Assembly: GCA_003644265.1 (NCBI GenBank)
Contig: QNBX01000017.1
Location: 1-42,788, forward strand
DNA length: 42,788 nt
Source: Planctomycetota bacterium
Lineage (GTDB): Bacteria; Planctomycetota; B15-G4
Direction of reading: 5' to 3'
Shown here: in pieces, positions 7,787 to 15,127 of the stretch
How the letters are laid out: the number at the start of each line of letters is the position of its first letter
Numbering within the stretch: position 1 is the first letter of the stretch
Notes under the pieces: model-generated
The model's input: only the letters and a program-made list of their open reading frames with translations
What the model was told of the DNA's origin: nothing
Databases searched by the model: none
Made by a program: the position numbers and the translations under genes

Positions 7787-9867
7787 CTGGCGGGCGTCCC
7801 GGCGGGTGGCTCGCGGCGTTGGCCCTGGCGGCGTTGATCGCCGTGGTGTGGTCGCTGGAGCCGGGCGGCTCTCCCGAAGGCGACGGCGCGCCCGTGCTGA
7901 CGACACCGGCGAGCGAGCCGCGGCCGACGCCGCTGCCTGATCAGCTGGGGCACGGCCAGAACGAGGCGCTGCTGCCGGAGCGGGCCGAGCAGCCCGACGA
8001 CGCGGTGGCCAGGGCGGGCCAGCCGCAGCTCCCGGCCCAGCTGTTCAGCGACGGCGCGCGCCGGCGCCGCGTGGGTCCGATCGACGTGAGCGTGCTGGTG
8101 GTGGGGCGCTCGGGGCGACCCGTCGCCGACGCCCAGGTGCAGCTGTTCGACGAGGCGGGCCAGCGTCGCCTGGGCGGCGCCGCGCGCACCGACAGCGCGG
8201 GGCGCTGCGAGCTGGCACTGCCCGACGACGGCGTCCGGCTGCACGCCTGGCACAGCCACTGGGGCTCGTCGGGCCTGCTCGCGCTGGAGACCCTGATCGA
8301 CGCCAGCCCGGACGCCAGCCCGGACGCCAGCACAGAAGCAGACACGCACGCCCGCAGCGACGCCAAGCCGCAGCGCGTCGAGGCCGTGCTGCTGCTGCGC
8401 CCGCTGACCGGGCTCGACGTGCTGGTGCTGGCCCACGACGGCTCGCCGGCGGCCGGGGCGGAGCTGCTGCTGCGCCCATCCGGCGGCTCCATGCTGCTGC
8501 TGCCTGGAGCGCCGCAGCGCACCGACGGCACCGGCCACGCCCGCCTGGAGCTGCTCTCCGGCGTGCCGCTGCTGCTCAGCGCCCGCAGCGGGTCCCAGCT
8601 CTCCGAGCCCGAGCTGGTGTGGCTCGAGCCCGACGAGCCCGACGAGCCCGACGAACCCGACGAACCCGACGAACCCGACGAGCCCGACGAGCCCGACGAG
8701 CTGACCCTGCACCTGCCCGGCCCCTGGGTCGTGCGTGGCGTAGTGCTCGACAGCGCCGGCGAGCCCGTCCCCGGCGCCGACGTCACGCTCTGGCGCGCGC
8801 TGCCGGGCGGCGACCTCGACCGCGGCGTGTACCCGCGGGGCAAGCCGCTGCGCGACGATGTCACCAGTCTCGAGGACGGCTCCTTCGTGTTCCGGCCGCG
8901 GTCCGAGGGCGCCTTCCTGGTGCAGGCATCGGGGGCGGCGCACGCGCCGGGTGAGGTGCACGAGGTGCTGCTGCTGCCGCACCAGCCCGGTGCGCGACTC
9001 GAGCTGCTGCTGCCGGAGCAGGCCTTCATCTCGGGCCTGCTGGTGGATGGCGAGGGTCAGCCGCTGGAGGGCGTGCGCGTGCACGCGCGCCCGGCGCACC
9101 ACTTCGACCTGGGCGCCCAGGCCTACGGCCCCACGCTCTTCAGCCGCCTGGGGCAGGGTCAGGAGCTCACGGCGACGGACGGCAGCTTCCGCGTGGGCGG
9201 GCTGCATCCGCGCGGCACCTACATCGTCTGGTGTCGTCCGGACCAGCGTGAGCGTGATCGCAAGCTGGTGCGCGTCGACGTGCCCGCAGGCAGCACGGGC
9301 CTGCGCCTGGTAGCCAGCGAGCAGGCCCTGGCCCGCGGCGTGCTCGAGTCGCTCGTGATCCAGGAGGGCAGCGGCTTGCCGCTGGACAAGATCAGCGCCA
9401 CGCTGGTGATCGAGCTGGACGGCCGCGTGCTCGACACCAAGCGCCCGGTGCTGCGCGGCGCCGGCGGCCTGCTGCGCATCGAGGGTCTGGCCCCGGGCTT
9501 CCGCTACGCGCTGCGGGTCGACGCGCCCGGGTGTGGCGCGCTGGAGCTGCCGTGGTTCAGCGCCCGCGCCGGCGTCCAGCGCATGGACGCCACGCTGCCC
9601 CCGCCCTGCGAGCTGCTGCTGCGGGTCACCGACGAGGGCGGCCGGGCGTTGAGAGGTGTGCAGGTCTCGATCACGCTGGACACGAGCTTCCCGGTGGCCG
9701 ACGCGATCCGACGGCTCAGCACGGACGCGGCAGGGGCCCTGCGCGTGGACGACCTGGACCCCGGCACGTACGCGCTGCTGGCCCGCGGCGCGGGCCTGAC
9801 CGGCGGCGCCAACGTCACGCTCCACCCGGGCGCCACGCGCTCCCTCGATCTCATGCTGCATCGCTGA
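7783..9867 (+). CDS. Membrane-anchored Cna-B/carboxypeptidase-regulatory-like repeat protein
   Basis: This is a 694-residue envelope protein. Residues 8-24 (GWLAALALAALIAVVWS) form a signal anchor, followed by a Pro/Glu-rich spacer. The rest is a string of beta-sandwich modules of the carboxypeptidase-regulatory/Cna-B kind, recognisable from phrases such as VVLDSAGEPVPGADVTLWR, LLVDGEGQPLEGVRVHAR and VTDEGGRALRGVQVSI, each followed by a turn like TDSAGRCEL or TDGSFRVGGLHPRGTY. Two low-complexity linkers, DASPDASPDAS and eight EPD units, separate modules and are encoded by tandem DNA repeats. It overlaps the pseudouridine synthase by four bases (ATGA). The likely role is structural or adhesive, facing the periplasm or outside; there is no catalytic motif. 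Confidence 0.75.
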   Translation: MTGGRPGGWLAALALAALIAVVWSLEPGGSPEGDGAPVLTTPASEPRPTPLPDQLGHGQNEALLPERAEQPDDAVARAGQPQLPAQLFSDGARRRRVGPIDVSVLVVGRSGRPVADAQVQLFDEAGQRRLGGAARTDSAGRCELALPDDGVRLHAWHSHWGSSGLLALETLIDASPDASPDASTEADTHARSDAKPQRVEAVLLLRPLTGLDVLVLAHDGSPAAGAELLLRPSGGSMLLLPGAPQRTDGTGHARLELLSGVPLLLSARSGSQLSEPELVWLEPDEPDEPDEPDEPDEPDEPDEPDELTLHLPGPWVVRGVVLDSAGEPVPGADVTLWRALPGGDLDRGVYPRGKPLRDDVTSLEDGSFVFRPRSEGAFLVQASGAAHAPGEVHEVLLLPHQPGARLELLLPEQAFISGLLVDGEGQPLEGVRVHARPAHHFDLGAQAYGPTLFSRLGQGQELTATDGSFRVGGLHPRGTYIVWCRPDQRERDRKLVRVDVPAGSTGLRLVASEQALARGVLESLVIQEGSGLPLDKISATLVIELDGRVLDTKRPVLRGAGGLLRIEGLAPGFRYALRVDAPGCGALELPWFSARAGVQRMDATLPPPCELLLRVTDEGGRALRGVQVSITLDTSFPVADAIRRLSTDAAGALRVDDLDPGTYALLARGAGLTGGANVTLHPGATRSLDLMLHR
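8299..8334 (+). repeat. 12-base tandem repeat, three copies
   Basis: Two perfect copies of gacgccagcccg are followed by a third ending in aca. They encode DASP-DASP-DAST inside the repeat protein. The unit length is a multiple of three, so copy-number change keeps the frame. Confidence 0.85.
8626..8697 (+). repeat. 9-base tandem repeat, eight copies (EPD)8
   Basis: Eight units of gagcccgac (three central ones read gaacccgac) encode eight Glu-Pro-Asp triplets, a stiff acidic linker between two beta-sandwich modules. The repeat is in frame and expandable without disrupting the gene. Confidence 0.9.
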
Positions 9868-9939
9868 ACCGCCCGCCGCGCTCGCGATCCCGGCCCGCCG
9901 TCACCCGCGCGCCGCGCACGCGGCCCGCGCCCCCCTGGC

Positions 9940-9945
9940 TACACT
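9940..9945 (+). promoter_or_regulatory. -10-like box TACACT before a leader ORF
   Basis: TACACT, preceded by GGC, ends seven bases before an ATG at 9953. This fits a leaderless start for the short ORF described next. There is no clear -35. Confidence 0.35.
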
Positions 9946-9952
9946 GAGCGCC

Positions 9953-10006
9953 ATGTTCCCGCACCGCCTCTGCCGCCGCGTCACGTCGCCGTCGAGGGCG
10001 AGCTGA
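9953..10006 (+). CDS. Putative 17-residue leader peptide
   Basis: An ATG seven bases after a TACACT box opens a 17-codon frame (MFPHRLCRRVTSPSRAS). Its TGA overlaps the ATG at 10006 of the next gene as TGATG. The position and overlap suggest a translationally coupled upstream ORF. No run of a single amino acid is present, so classical attenuation is not indicated. It could be a chance ORF: 54 bases carry little statistical weight. Confidence 0.3.
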   Translation: MFPHRLCRRVTSPSRAS

Positions 10007-10857
10007 TGCGCATGCTGGGCTGGTGCTGCGCGGGTCTGGCCGCTCTGCTGGTGCTCTTCACCCTGGCCGTGGCCCTCTCGGGCGAGGACGGCGATCTGCG
10101 CGGCGCGGTGGACGGCGCGCTCGGTGAGGCGGTCATGAGCGAGCTGCCGCCGCCGCGCGGGGAGCGCCTGCTGCTGCTGAGCGAGCCCTTCGCAGTTTCT
10201 GTCGATCTCTGTGCGCCCGACCATCGCCTCGCCTCATCCTACCGCTTCAGTCGCGGCTTTCTGTCGTTCGAGCTGGGCGTGCTGAACCAGCCCCTGCCGC
10301 AAGCGTTTCATTTCCTGCTGAGCGACTGGAAGGGCGAGCTGCAGCTGGTCGACGGCTGGTCGACGACCTTCGTCGACGTGCGCGTGATGCGCTACGCCGG
10401 GCTGCTGTCCTCGTCCACCTGGGATGAGAGCATGGCCGCCATGCGCCAGGCGGGGGCCGAGGCCCTGGCCGACGCCTTCGGCCTGAGCATCGAGCGCGCC
10501 AGCGTCGAGCGGGAGCTGGCCGTGCTGGTAGCGGGCCCGCGCTTCGTCGAGCTGACGCGCCCGTCCGAGGGGCAGCCCACGACCCGCATGGCCGTCAGCG
10601 GCGACGGGGTGCTTGAGGTGTCCGGCTTGCCACGCGAGGCGCTGGCGCAGCAGCTGCGCAAGTTGCTCGATGTGCAGGACGTGCGGTTGCCCGACGACGA
10701 CGGGAGCCCGTGCAGCGTCTCGCTGAGCTGGGAGGCCGGCAACACCGAGGCGTTACTCGCAGCGCTGGAGCAGCAGTTCGACCTCGTGCTGACCACGGAG
10801 CCTGGCGAAGTGGAGCAGTACCGCATCACCGGGCCCGAAGGTCCCGGGGGAGGCTGA
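10006..10857 (+). CDS. Membrane-anchored protein with DUF3738-like C terminus
   Basis: This 283-residue protein has an N-terminal membrane segment (about residues 8-25, CCAGLAALLVLFTLAVAL) and an exported remainder. The C-terminal 70 residues, including LSWEAGNTEALLAALEQQF and the following DLVLTTEPGEVEQYRI, resemble DUF3738 (TIGR03435), whose hallmark is a QLGLKLEP-like block followed by a short strand; I recall that family mainly from Acidobacteriota. The middle part is unfamiliar. The ATG at 10006 overlaps the TGA of a possible leader peptide, and a GAGGG stretch lies eight bases upstream. A second in-frame ATG occurs at 10012. The role is unknown, and the DUF assignment rests on pattern memory only. 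Confidence 0.6.
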   Translation: MRMLGWCCAGLAALLVLFTLAVALSGEDGDLRGAVDGALGEAVMSELPPPRGERLLLLSEPFAVSVDLCAPDHRLASSYRFSRGFLSFELGVLNQPLPQAFHFLLSDWKGELQLVDGWSTTFVDVRVMRYAGLLSSSTWDESMAAMRQAGAEALADAFGLSIERASVERELAVLVAGPRFVELTRPSEGQPTTRMAVSGDGVLEVSGLPREALAQQLRKLLDVQDVRLPDDDGSPCSVSLSWEAGNTEALLAALEQQFDLVLTTEPGEVEQYRITGPEGPGGG

Positions 10858-11028
10858 GCCGGCGGCGGTGCCGTGCCGCTCCCGCCGGGCGTGGCGAGTC
10901 GGCGGCCCCCAATGCCTGCGCACCCTCGGCTCGCGCCGCTCTTGCTAGGCTGGCTCGTTCCGCCGGCCGCCCCTCGTGACCGCTCTCTGCTCCTGCCCAA
11001 CCGGCCGGCGAGAGCCTGGAGACTCCCC

Positions 11029-12081
11029 ATGCTTCGCCCCGTCCTCGCCCTGTCGCTCGTCGCTTGCCTGGTCAGCTCCTCGTGGGCCCAGGACCGTCTG
11101 CCGGTGCCACCCAAGAGTCCCCACGTGCAGCACGCATGGAGCCTGGGCATCACCGAGATCAGCGTCGATTTCCACGCGCCGTCTGTTCGCGGGCGCGAGA
11201 TCTGGGGCGTCAAGGTGCCCTACGACGTGGTCTGGCGCGCGGGCGCCAACGCCAACACCGTGCTCACGTTTGAGCACGATGTCAGCTTGGAGGGCCAGCC
11301 CGTGCCCGCCGGCAGCTACGGCCTGCACATGCTGCCCGGCGCCGAGCGCTTCACCATCATCCTGAGCAAGAACACCGAGGGCTGGGGCAGCTACGGCTAC
11401 ACCCAGGAGCAGGACCTGCTGCGCGCCGAGGTCACGCCGCGTGAGGCGGCTTCGCGCGAGCGCCTCGACTACCTGCTCGACGACGTGAGCGACAGCGGCG
11501 GCACCCTGGCCCTGCACTGGGGCCAGGTCTACGTGCCCATGCAGGTCGAGGTCGACCTGGCCGCGGTGGTGCTGGCGCCCGTGCGCGAGCTGGCGGCCAG
11601 CGGCGGGGAGGGCCCGGGCTGGCAGTACTGGTTCCAGGCCGCGGACTACGGCCGCGACCACGGCGTCCTCGCCAGCGAGGGCCTGGCTTGGATCGAGCGC
11701 TCGATCGAGCACGCCACGACCTTCACCAACCTCTGGTCACGCAGCGAGCTGCTGGCCGATCTGGAGCGGGTCGAAGAGGCCGGCGCGGCGCGCGAGCAGG
11801 CGCTGGAGCTGGTGACGGTCGATGAGCTCTCGAGCCTCGGCAGTCGCTACGCGGACCGCGGCGACCTGCAGTCCGCCGGCTCCATCTACGACATGGTCAT
11901 GCAGATGGGCTCGCCCAACTGGTGGGACTACACGCGCATAGCCACCGTGCGCGAGCGCCTCGGTGACGTCGATGGCGCCAAGGCGGCGCTGGAGCAGGCG
12001 CTCACGCGCAACCCGGACCCGGTGGCGCGGGCCGAGATCGAGGCCAGCTTGGCGCACCTGTCTGAGGGCAGCACTGGCTGA
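11029..12081 (+). CDS. DUF2911 secreted protein with TPR-like tail
   Basis: This 350-residue exported protein has a signal peptide (residues 1-20, MLRPVLALSLVACLVSSSWA). Residues 25-160 match DUF2911: ITEISVDFHAPSVRGREIWG, VPYDVVWRAGANANTVLTF, VPAGSYGLHMLPG, and FTIILSKNTEGWGSYGY are the hallmark blocks. The C-terminal third (about 220-345) is helical and TPR-like, ending in YTRIATVRERLGDVDGAKAA, as in several DUF2911 proteins. The start was set at 11029 because the signal peptide begins there and a GGAGA stretch lies a few bases upstream; the longer frame has no signal character. A TAGGCT box at 10946-10951 could be its promoter. The family's function is not known. The gene converges on the sigma factor gene. 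Confidence 0.88.
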   Translation: MLRPVLALSLVACLVSSSWAQDRLPVPPKSPHVQHAWSLGITEISVDFHAPSVRGREIWGVKVPYDVVWRAGANANTVLTFEHDVSLEGQPVPAGSYGLHMLPGAERFTIILSKNTEGWGSYGYTQEQDLLRAEVTPREAASRERLDYLLDDVSDSGGTLALHWGQVYVPMQVEVDLAAVVLAPVRELAASGGEGPGWQYWFQAADYGRDHGVLASEGLAWIERSIEHATTFTNLWSRSELLADLERVEEAGAAREQALELVTVDELSSLGSRYADRGDLQSAGSIYDMVMQMGSPNWWDYTRIATVRERLGDVDGAKAALEQALTRNPDPVARAEIEASLAHLSEGSTG

Positions 12082-12157
12082 GGGCGCGTGCGCGCTGCGC
12101 TGGCGGGACTGGGGCCCAGGGCGAGTTTGGCGTCAGCCGTGCTGGACGTCCGCCGCG

Positions 12158-12180
12158 CTCGGCGCCGGTCGCGCGCCGAG
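12158..12180. terminator. Hairpin between convergent genes
   Basis: A perfect 8-bp inverted repeat, ctcggcgc with gcgccgag around a 7-base loop, abuts the stop codon of the minus-strand sigma factor gene and lies 77 bases after the DUF2911 stop. There is no U-tract, so it may act with Rho or as a bidirectional structural terminator. Confidence 0.5.
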
Positions 12181-12759
12181 TCAGTAGCCGCCGGCGTCGC
12201 TCACCGCGCGCTGCAGCCAGGCCTTGGCCCAGGCCCACTGGCGGTCGACGCCGGAGCCCGAGGTCTGCAGCGCCGCGGCGGTCTCGGTCACGGTCAGCCC
12301 CGCGAACACCCGCAGCATGACCACCCGCGCGGCCTCCGGGCTCACCTGCTCGAGGCGCTGCAGCGCCTCGTCCAGTGCCAGGATGTGCTCGGGCTTCTCG
12401 CTCGACACGAGCTGCGACTCGTCGAGCTCGACGCGCTGCCGACCGCCACCGCGCTTGAGGCTGGTGGAGGCCCGGGCGCGGTCCACCAGGATGTCGCGCA
12501 TGGCGCGCGCTGCGGCCGAGAAGAAGTGCCGGCGGTTCTCCCAGCGCGGTGAGCGCGCGCCCATGAGGCGTAGCCAGGCCTCGTGCACCAAGGCGGTGGG
12601 CTGCAGCGTGCGTTCGGCTCCGCTGCGGGCCAGACGCTGGGCCGCGACGTTGCGAAGCTCGGCGTACACCAGGGTCAGCAGTTCGGAGGCGGCGTCGTTG
12701 GAGCCCTCGTGGGCCTGATCCAGCAGTTGCGTGAGGCGATGGTCGGATGCAGAAGGCAT
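12181..12759 (-). CDS. ECF-type RNA polymerase sigma factor (PF07638 family)
   Basis: This 192-residue sigma factor is predicted to direct RNA polymerase to a specific promoter set. Region 2 is seen in ELLTLVYAELRNVAAQRLAR and the signature TLQPTALVHEAWLRLMG, typical of the PF07638/TIGR02999 branch frequent in Planctomycetota and Acidobacteriota. NRRHFFSAAARAMRDILVDR follows. Region 4 is LEQVSPEAARVVMLRVFAG plus LTVTETAAALQTSGSGVDR, the helix-turn-helix that reads the -35. The start is the ATG complementary to 12757-12759. No anti-sigma factor or Ser/Thr kinase gene is adjacent, although members of this branch often have one. About 1 kb of non-coding DNA lies upstream. Confidence 0.9.
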   Translation of the reverse strand: MPSASDHRLTQLLDQAHEGSNDAASELLTLVYAELRNVAAQRLARSGAERTLQPTALVHEAWLRLMGARSPRWENRRHFFSAAARAMRDILVDRARASTSLKRGGGRQRVELDESQLVSSEKPEHILALDEALQRLEQVSPEAARVVMLRVFAGLTVTETAAALQTSGSGVDRQWAWAKAWLQRAVSDAGGY

Positions 12760-13238
12760 GGGCCCGGGCTCGATGCAGCTGTGTTTCGTCCTTCGCGCCG
12801 GTGTCCCGGCTGTCTTCGGCGGCCATGATCGCGCAGCGGGGCGCCCGGGGCCAGCCTGGCCTGCGGGTCAGGTGCAGCCCGCTTGCTCACGCAGGCAGGA
12901 CGCGAGCGAATCTCCCTGAGCGGCGCCTTGGCGGGAATCCCGGGGAAAGTTGACGTGATCCCGGGCTGCTTCACGGCTGTCCTTCCAAGGTCGTACTCCA
13001 CCCGGAGGCGGCTTGGCGAGGCGGCCGGCTCGATCCTCTCTCCACGGTTCTTGCTGCCACCTAGCGACTCCCTCCCCCCCTTCGGGTGGCAGGCGTGCCG
13101 ACCGGTGAGCCCCCCTGGGGCCTCTGCCATCGGTCAGGCGAGCCATCCACCGTTGTGCTGCCCCCCGGCACAGAGGCGGACAGGGCCGGCGCCTCGCCAG
13201 CATTCCGCGCCGCACGAGGGTCGCGCGCGCACTCCGTT

Positions 13239-13277
13239 CCGCGCGCTGCAATCCGCGCGCTGCAATCCGCGCGCTGC
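13239..13277. repeat. 14-base direct repeat, 2.8 copies
   Basis: The unit ccgcgcgctgcaat occurs twice perfectly at 13239-13266, and a third copy matches over 11 bases to 13277. It is not in a coding frame that can be supported. Confidence 0.8.
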
Positions 13278-13523
13278 CCGAACGCCACGCGATGTTGACG
13301 CGCCGGGACAGCTGCGCGACCTGCCGTGTCCGCGCAGCGCGCACTCGCCAGCAGATGACCGTGCGGTCAGCCGGAACCATGTTTCTGCGCGTGTGGGGTA
13401 TGCGCCCGATGGTGCAGGCGCCGCCGCCCGTCTAGCGTAGTGCTTGTCCGGTGTGGGGGCCCTCTCCCGACTCCGGTCTTAACAACTCGATTGACTGCGG
13501 CCTGAGCCATGCTCTCCGGTGTC

Positions 13524-13551
13524 GCCGCCGCGCTTGTCCGAGCGAGGCGGC
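13524..13551. other. 11-bp inverted repeat
   Basis: The arms 13524-13534 and 13541-13551 pair at 10 of 11 positions around a six-base loop. The hairpin lies about 210 bases beyond the stop of the NarL-type regulator gene. There is no U-tract on either side; the role is undecided (terminator, RNA structure or binding site). Confidence 0.45.
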
Positions 13552-13759
13552 ACGGTTTGCCGGGTTCGTATCTGCCCTGATCCTCCTCCGGTGCCTGACA
13601 GCTCGGTTGGCACGGTCTCATGGTCGCAAGCCGGCATGGTGCGGGGGGTCTGGGTTCCCTACCCCCCCCCAGTGGAATCCGCCCCCGCACCTGCCATTTC
13701 TTCCCGCGCGGCCGAGCATGAGCTGCGTACGCGCCGGGACCTGCGGGCGCTGGGCGGCT

Positions 13760-14416
13760 TCAGGCTTCGGCCAGGCCTTCGCGGATGGCGAAGCGCGCCA
13801 GCTCCACGCGGTCATGAATGTCGAGCTTGGCCATCAGGTTCTCGGCGTGCCGGCTGACCGTCTTGACGCTCAGGTCCAGCAGCGTCGCGATCTCCTTCTT
13901 GGACAGGCCGCGGGACAGCTGACGCAGCACCTCCAGCTCGCGCAGCGTGAGCAGCGACGAGCGCGAGGCCGAGCCCCCCGTGAGGTGCAGCCCGTCGGTG
14001 TCCACCACCAGCCGGGCCTGGATCTTGGGTGAGAAGTAGGCCACGTCGGCCGCCGCCGAGCGCACGGCCTGGATCACCACGCTCGGGCGCTCGTCCTTGG
14101 TGACGTAGCCGGTGGCGTGGGCCTCCAGGGCGCTCTCGATGTAGCGGTCGTTGGAGAACGCGCTCAGAAACACCACGCGCGCCTGGGGCTGGCGACTGCG
14201 GATGCTGCGCGCCGCGTCAAAGCACGAGGTGCCGGGCATGTCGATGTCGAGCAGCACCACGTCGGGCCGCAGCTCATCCAGCAGCTCCAGCGCGTCCTCG
14301 GCCCCACTGGCCGTGCCCAGGACTTTGAGCCCCGGCTCCGTGGCCAGTCGGTCGGCCAAGCTCTCCCGGAGCAGGGCGTGGTCGTCCACCAGCAGCACGC
14401 CGATGACGTCGCTCAT
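13760..14416 (-). CDS. NarL/FixJ-family response regulator
   Basis: This 218-residue DNA-binding regulator has an N-terminal receiver with acidic pair VDD, phosphoacceptor in VVLLDIDMPG, Ser in FLSAFS and Lys in YVTKDE. The C-terminal LuxR-type HTH reads LTLRELEVLRQLSRGLSKKE followed by IATLLDLSVKTVSRHAENLM. Its ATG overlaps the stop of the upstream H-box/receiver gene by four bases (ATGA on the minus strand), so the two are surely cotranscribed and probably act together. No complete histidine kinase is encoded nearby. The receiver keeps all residues needed for phosphorylation. Confidence 0.93.
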   Translation of the reverse strand: MSDVIGVLLVDDHALLRESLADRLATEPGLKVLGTASGAEDALELLDELRPDVVLLDIDMPGTSCFDAARSIRSRQPQARVVFLSAFSNDRYIESALEAHATGYVTKDERPSVVIQAVRSAAADVAYFSPKIQARLVVDTDGLHLTGGSASRSSLLTLRELEVLRQLSRGLSKKEIATLLDLSVKTVSRHAENLMAKLDIHDRVELARFAIREGLAEA

Positions 14417-15051
14417 GGCGAGGCCCCGGCGCCCGCGCGCACCCGATCCACCACCGAGGACAGCTCGGCGGCGCGGAAGGGCTTGGTGAGCAGGGCGGTG
14501 CGGGCATCCAGCAGGGGCAGCAGATCGTCGCCCGTGGAGCCGGTGACGAACACCACCGGCAGGCCGGGCAGGCTCCGTCGCAGGTCGGACAGCAGCCGCA
14601 CGCCGCTGTCGTCGGGCAGGTTGGCGTCCAGCAGGGCCAGCACCAGCTCGTCTGCGTTGGACGCCACGACCGCGCGGGCCTCCGCCGCGCAGGCGCAGGC
14701 CCGCACCTGGCAGCCGCGGCTCAGCAACATGGCCGAGAGCACCTGCCTGACCTGACGGTCGTCTTCGACCACCAGCGCCAGACCGCCGTCGCAGGGGGGC
14801 ACGCCCGTGTGCGCCTCGGCTGGTGTGGCGGCGCAGACGTTGGCGGGGCCCAGCAGCGCCGCGGTGAGCTGGTTGGCTCGCTCCAGGGCTTCGTCCATGG
14901 CCTCGCCGGCGCGCTGCAGCCTGGGGTTGTCGGGCAGCTCCATCAGCATGCGCTCGACCTGGACCCCCATGACCGTGAGCAGGTTGCACAGGTCGTGGGC
15001 CACATCCTGCACGGGGCGGTGGGGATGGCGTGGCTGCTCTGACGACGACAT
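14413..15051 (-). CDS. Histidine-kinase H-box fused to receiver, no ATPase domain
   Basis: The 212-residue protein has two parts. Residues 13-70 look like a histidine kinase dimerisation/phosphotransfer domain: VQDVAHDLCNLLTVMGVQVE with H19 as the candidate phospho-His, then AMDEALERANQLTAALL, as in hybrid sensor kinases. Residues 90-205 form a complete receiver (LVVEDDRQV, LLDANLPDDSG, VVFVTGS, LTKPF). The catalytic ATP-binding domain that normally separates them is missing, so it cannot autophosphorylate alone. It may be a phosphotransfer intermediate or accept from a kinase elsewhere. The ATG at 15051 follows a purine-rich AGAGGGGGAG Shine-Dalgarno. A TAATCT box (15081-15086, minus strand) may be its -10. 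It overlaps the NarL-type regulator. Confidence 0.82.
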   Translation of the reverse strand: MSSSEQPRHPHRPVQDVAHDLCNLLTVMGVQVERMLMELPDNPRLQRAGEAMDEALERANQLTAALLGPANVCAATPAEAHTGVPPCDGGLALVVEDDRQVRQVLSAMLLSRGCQVRACACAAEARAVVASNADELVLALLDANLPDDSGVRLLSDLRRSLPGLPVVFVTGSTGDDLLPLLDARTALLTKPFRAAELSSVVDRVRAGAGASP

Positions 15052-15127
15052 GGAACTCCCCCTCTGATGACGCAGCTCTGAGATTACCATGAGCGTCTTG
15101 CCCGCAGTCTGCCCAAGGAGTGTTCCC

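Larger units (their letters stand above)
12760..13759. other. 1-kb intergenic region
   Basis: No ORF with recognisable protein content was found on either strand; the frames present have Arg/Ala/Pro-rich compositions typical of shadow frames. The region lies upstream of the sigma factor gene and downstream of the NarL-type regulator gene (both minus strand). It contains a 14-base direct repeat, an 11-bp hairpin and a G6/C9 inverted repeat (13643-13667). No tRNA or riboswitch signature was recognised. A degraded gene or an RNA gene cannot be excluded. Confidence 0.5.

Noticed and set aside
13558..13575. GGGTTCGTATC resembling a tRNA T-arm
   Set aside because: The flanks do not form the five-pair T-stem and no acceptor, D or anticodon arms fit.
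12883..14032. Plus-strand frames of 185 and 193 codons in and next to the 1-kb gap
   Set aside because: No ribosome binding site, motif or plausible composition; the second also runs opposite the NarL-type gene.
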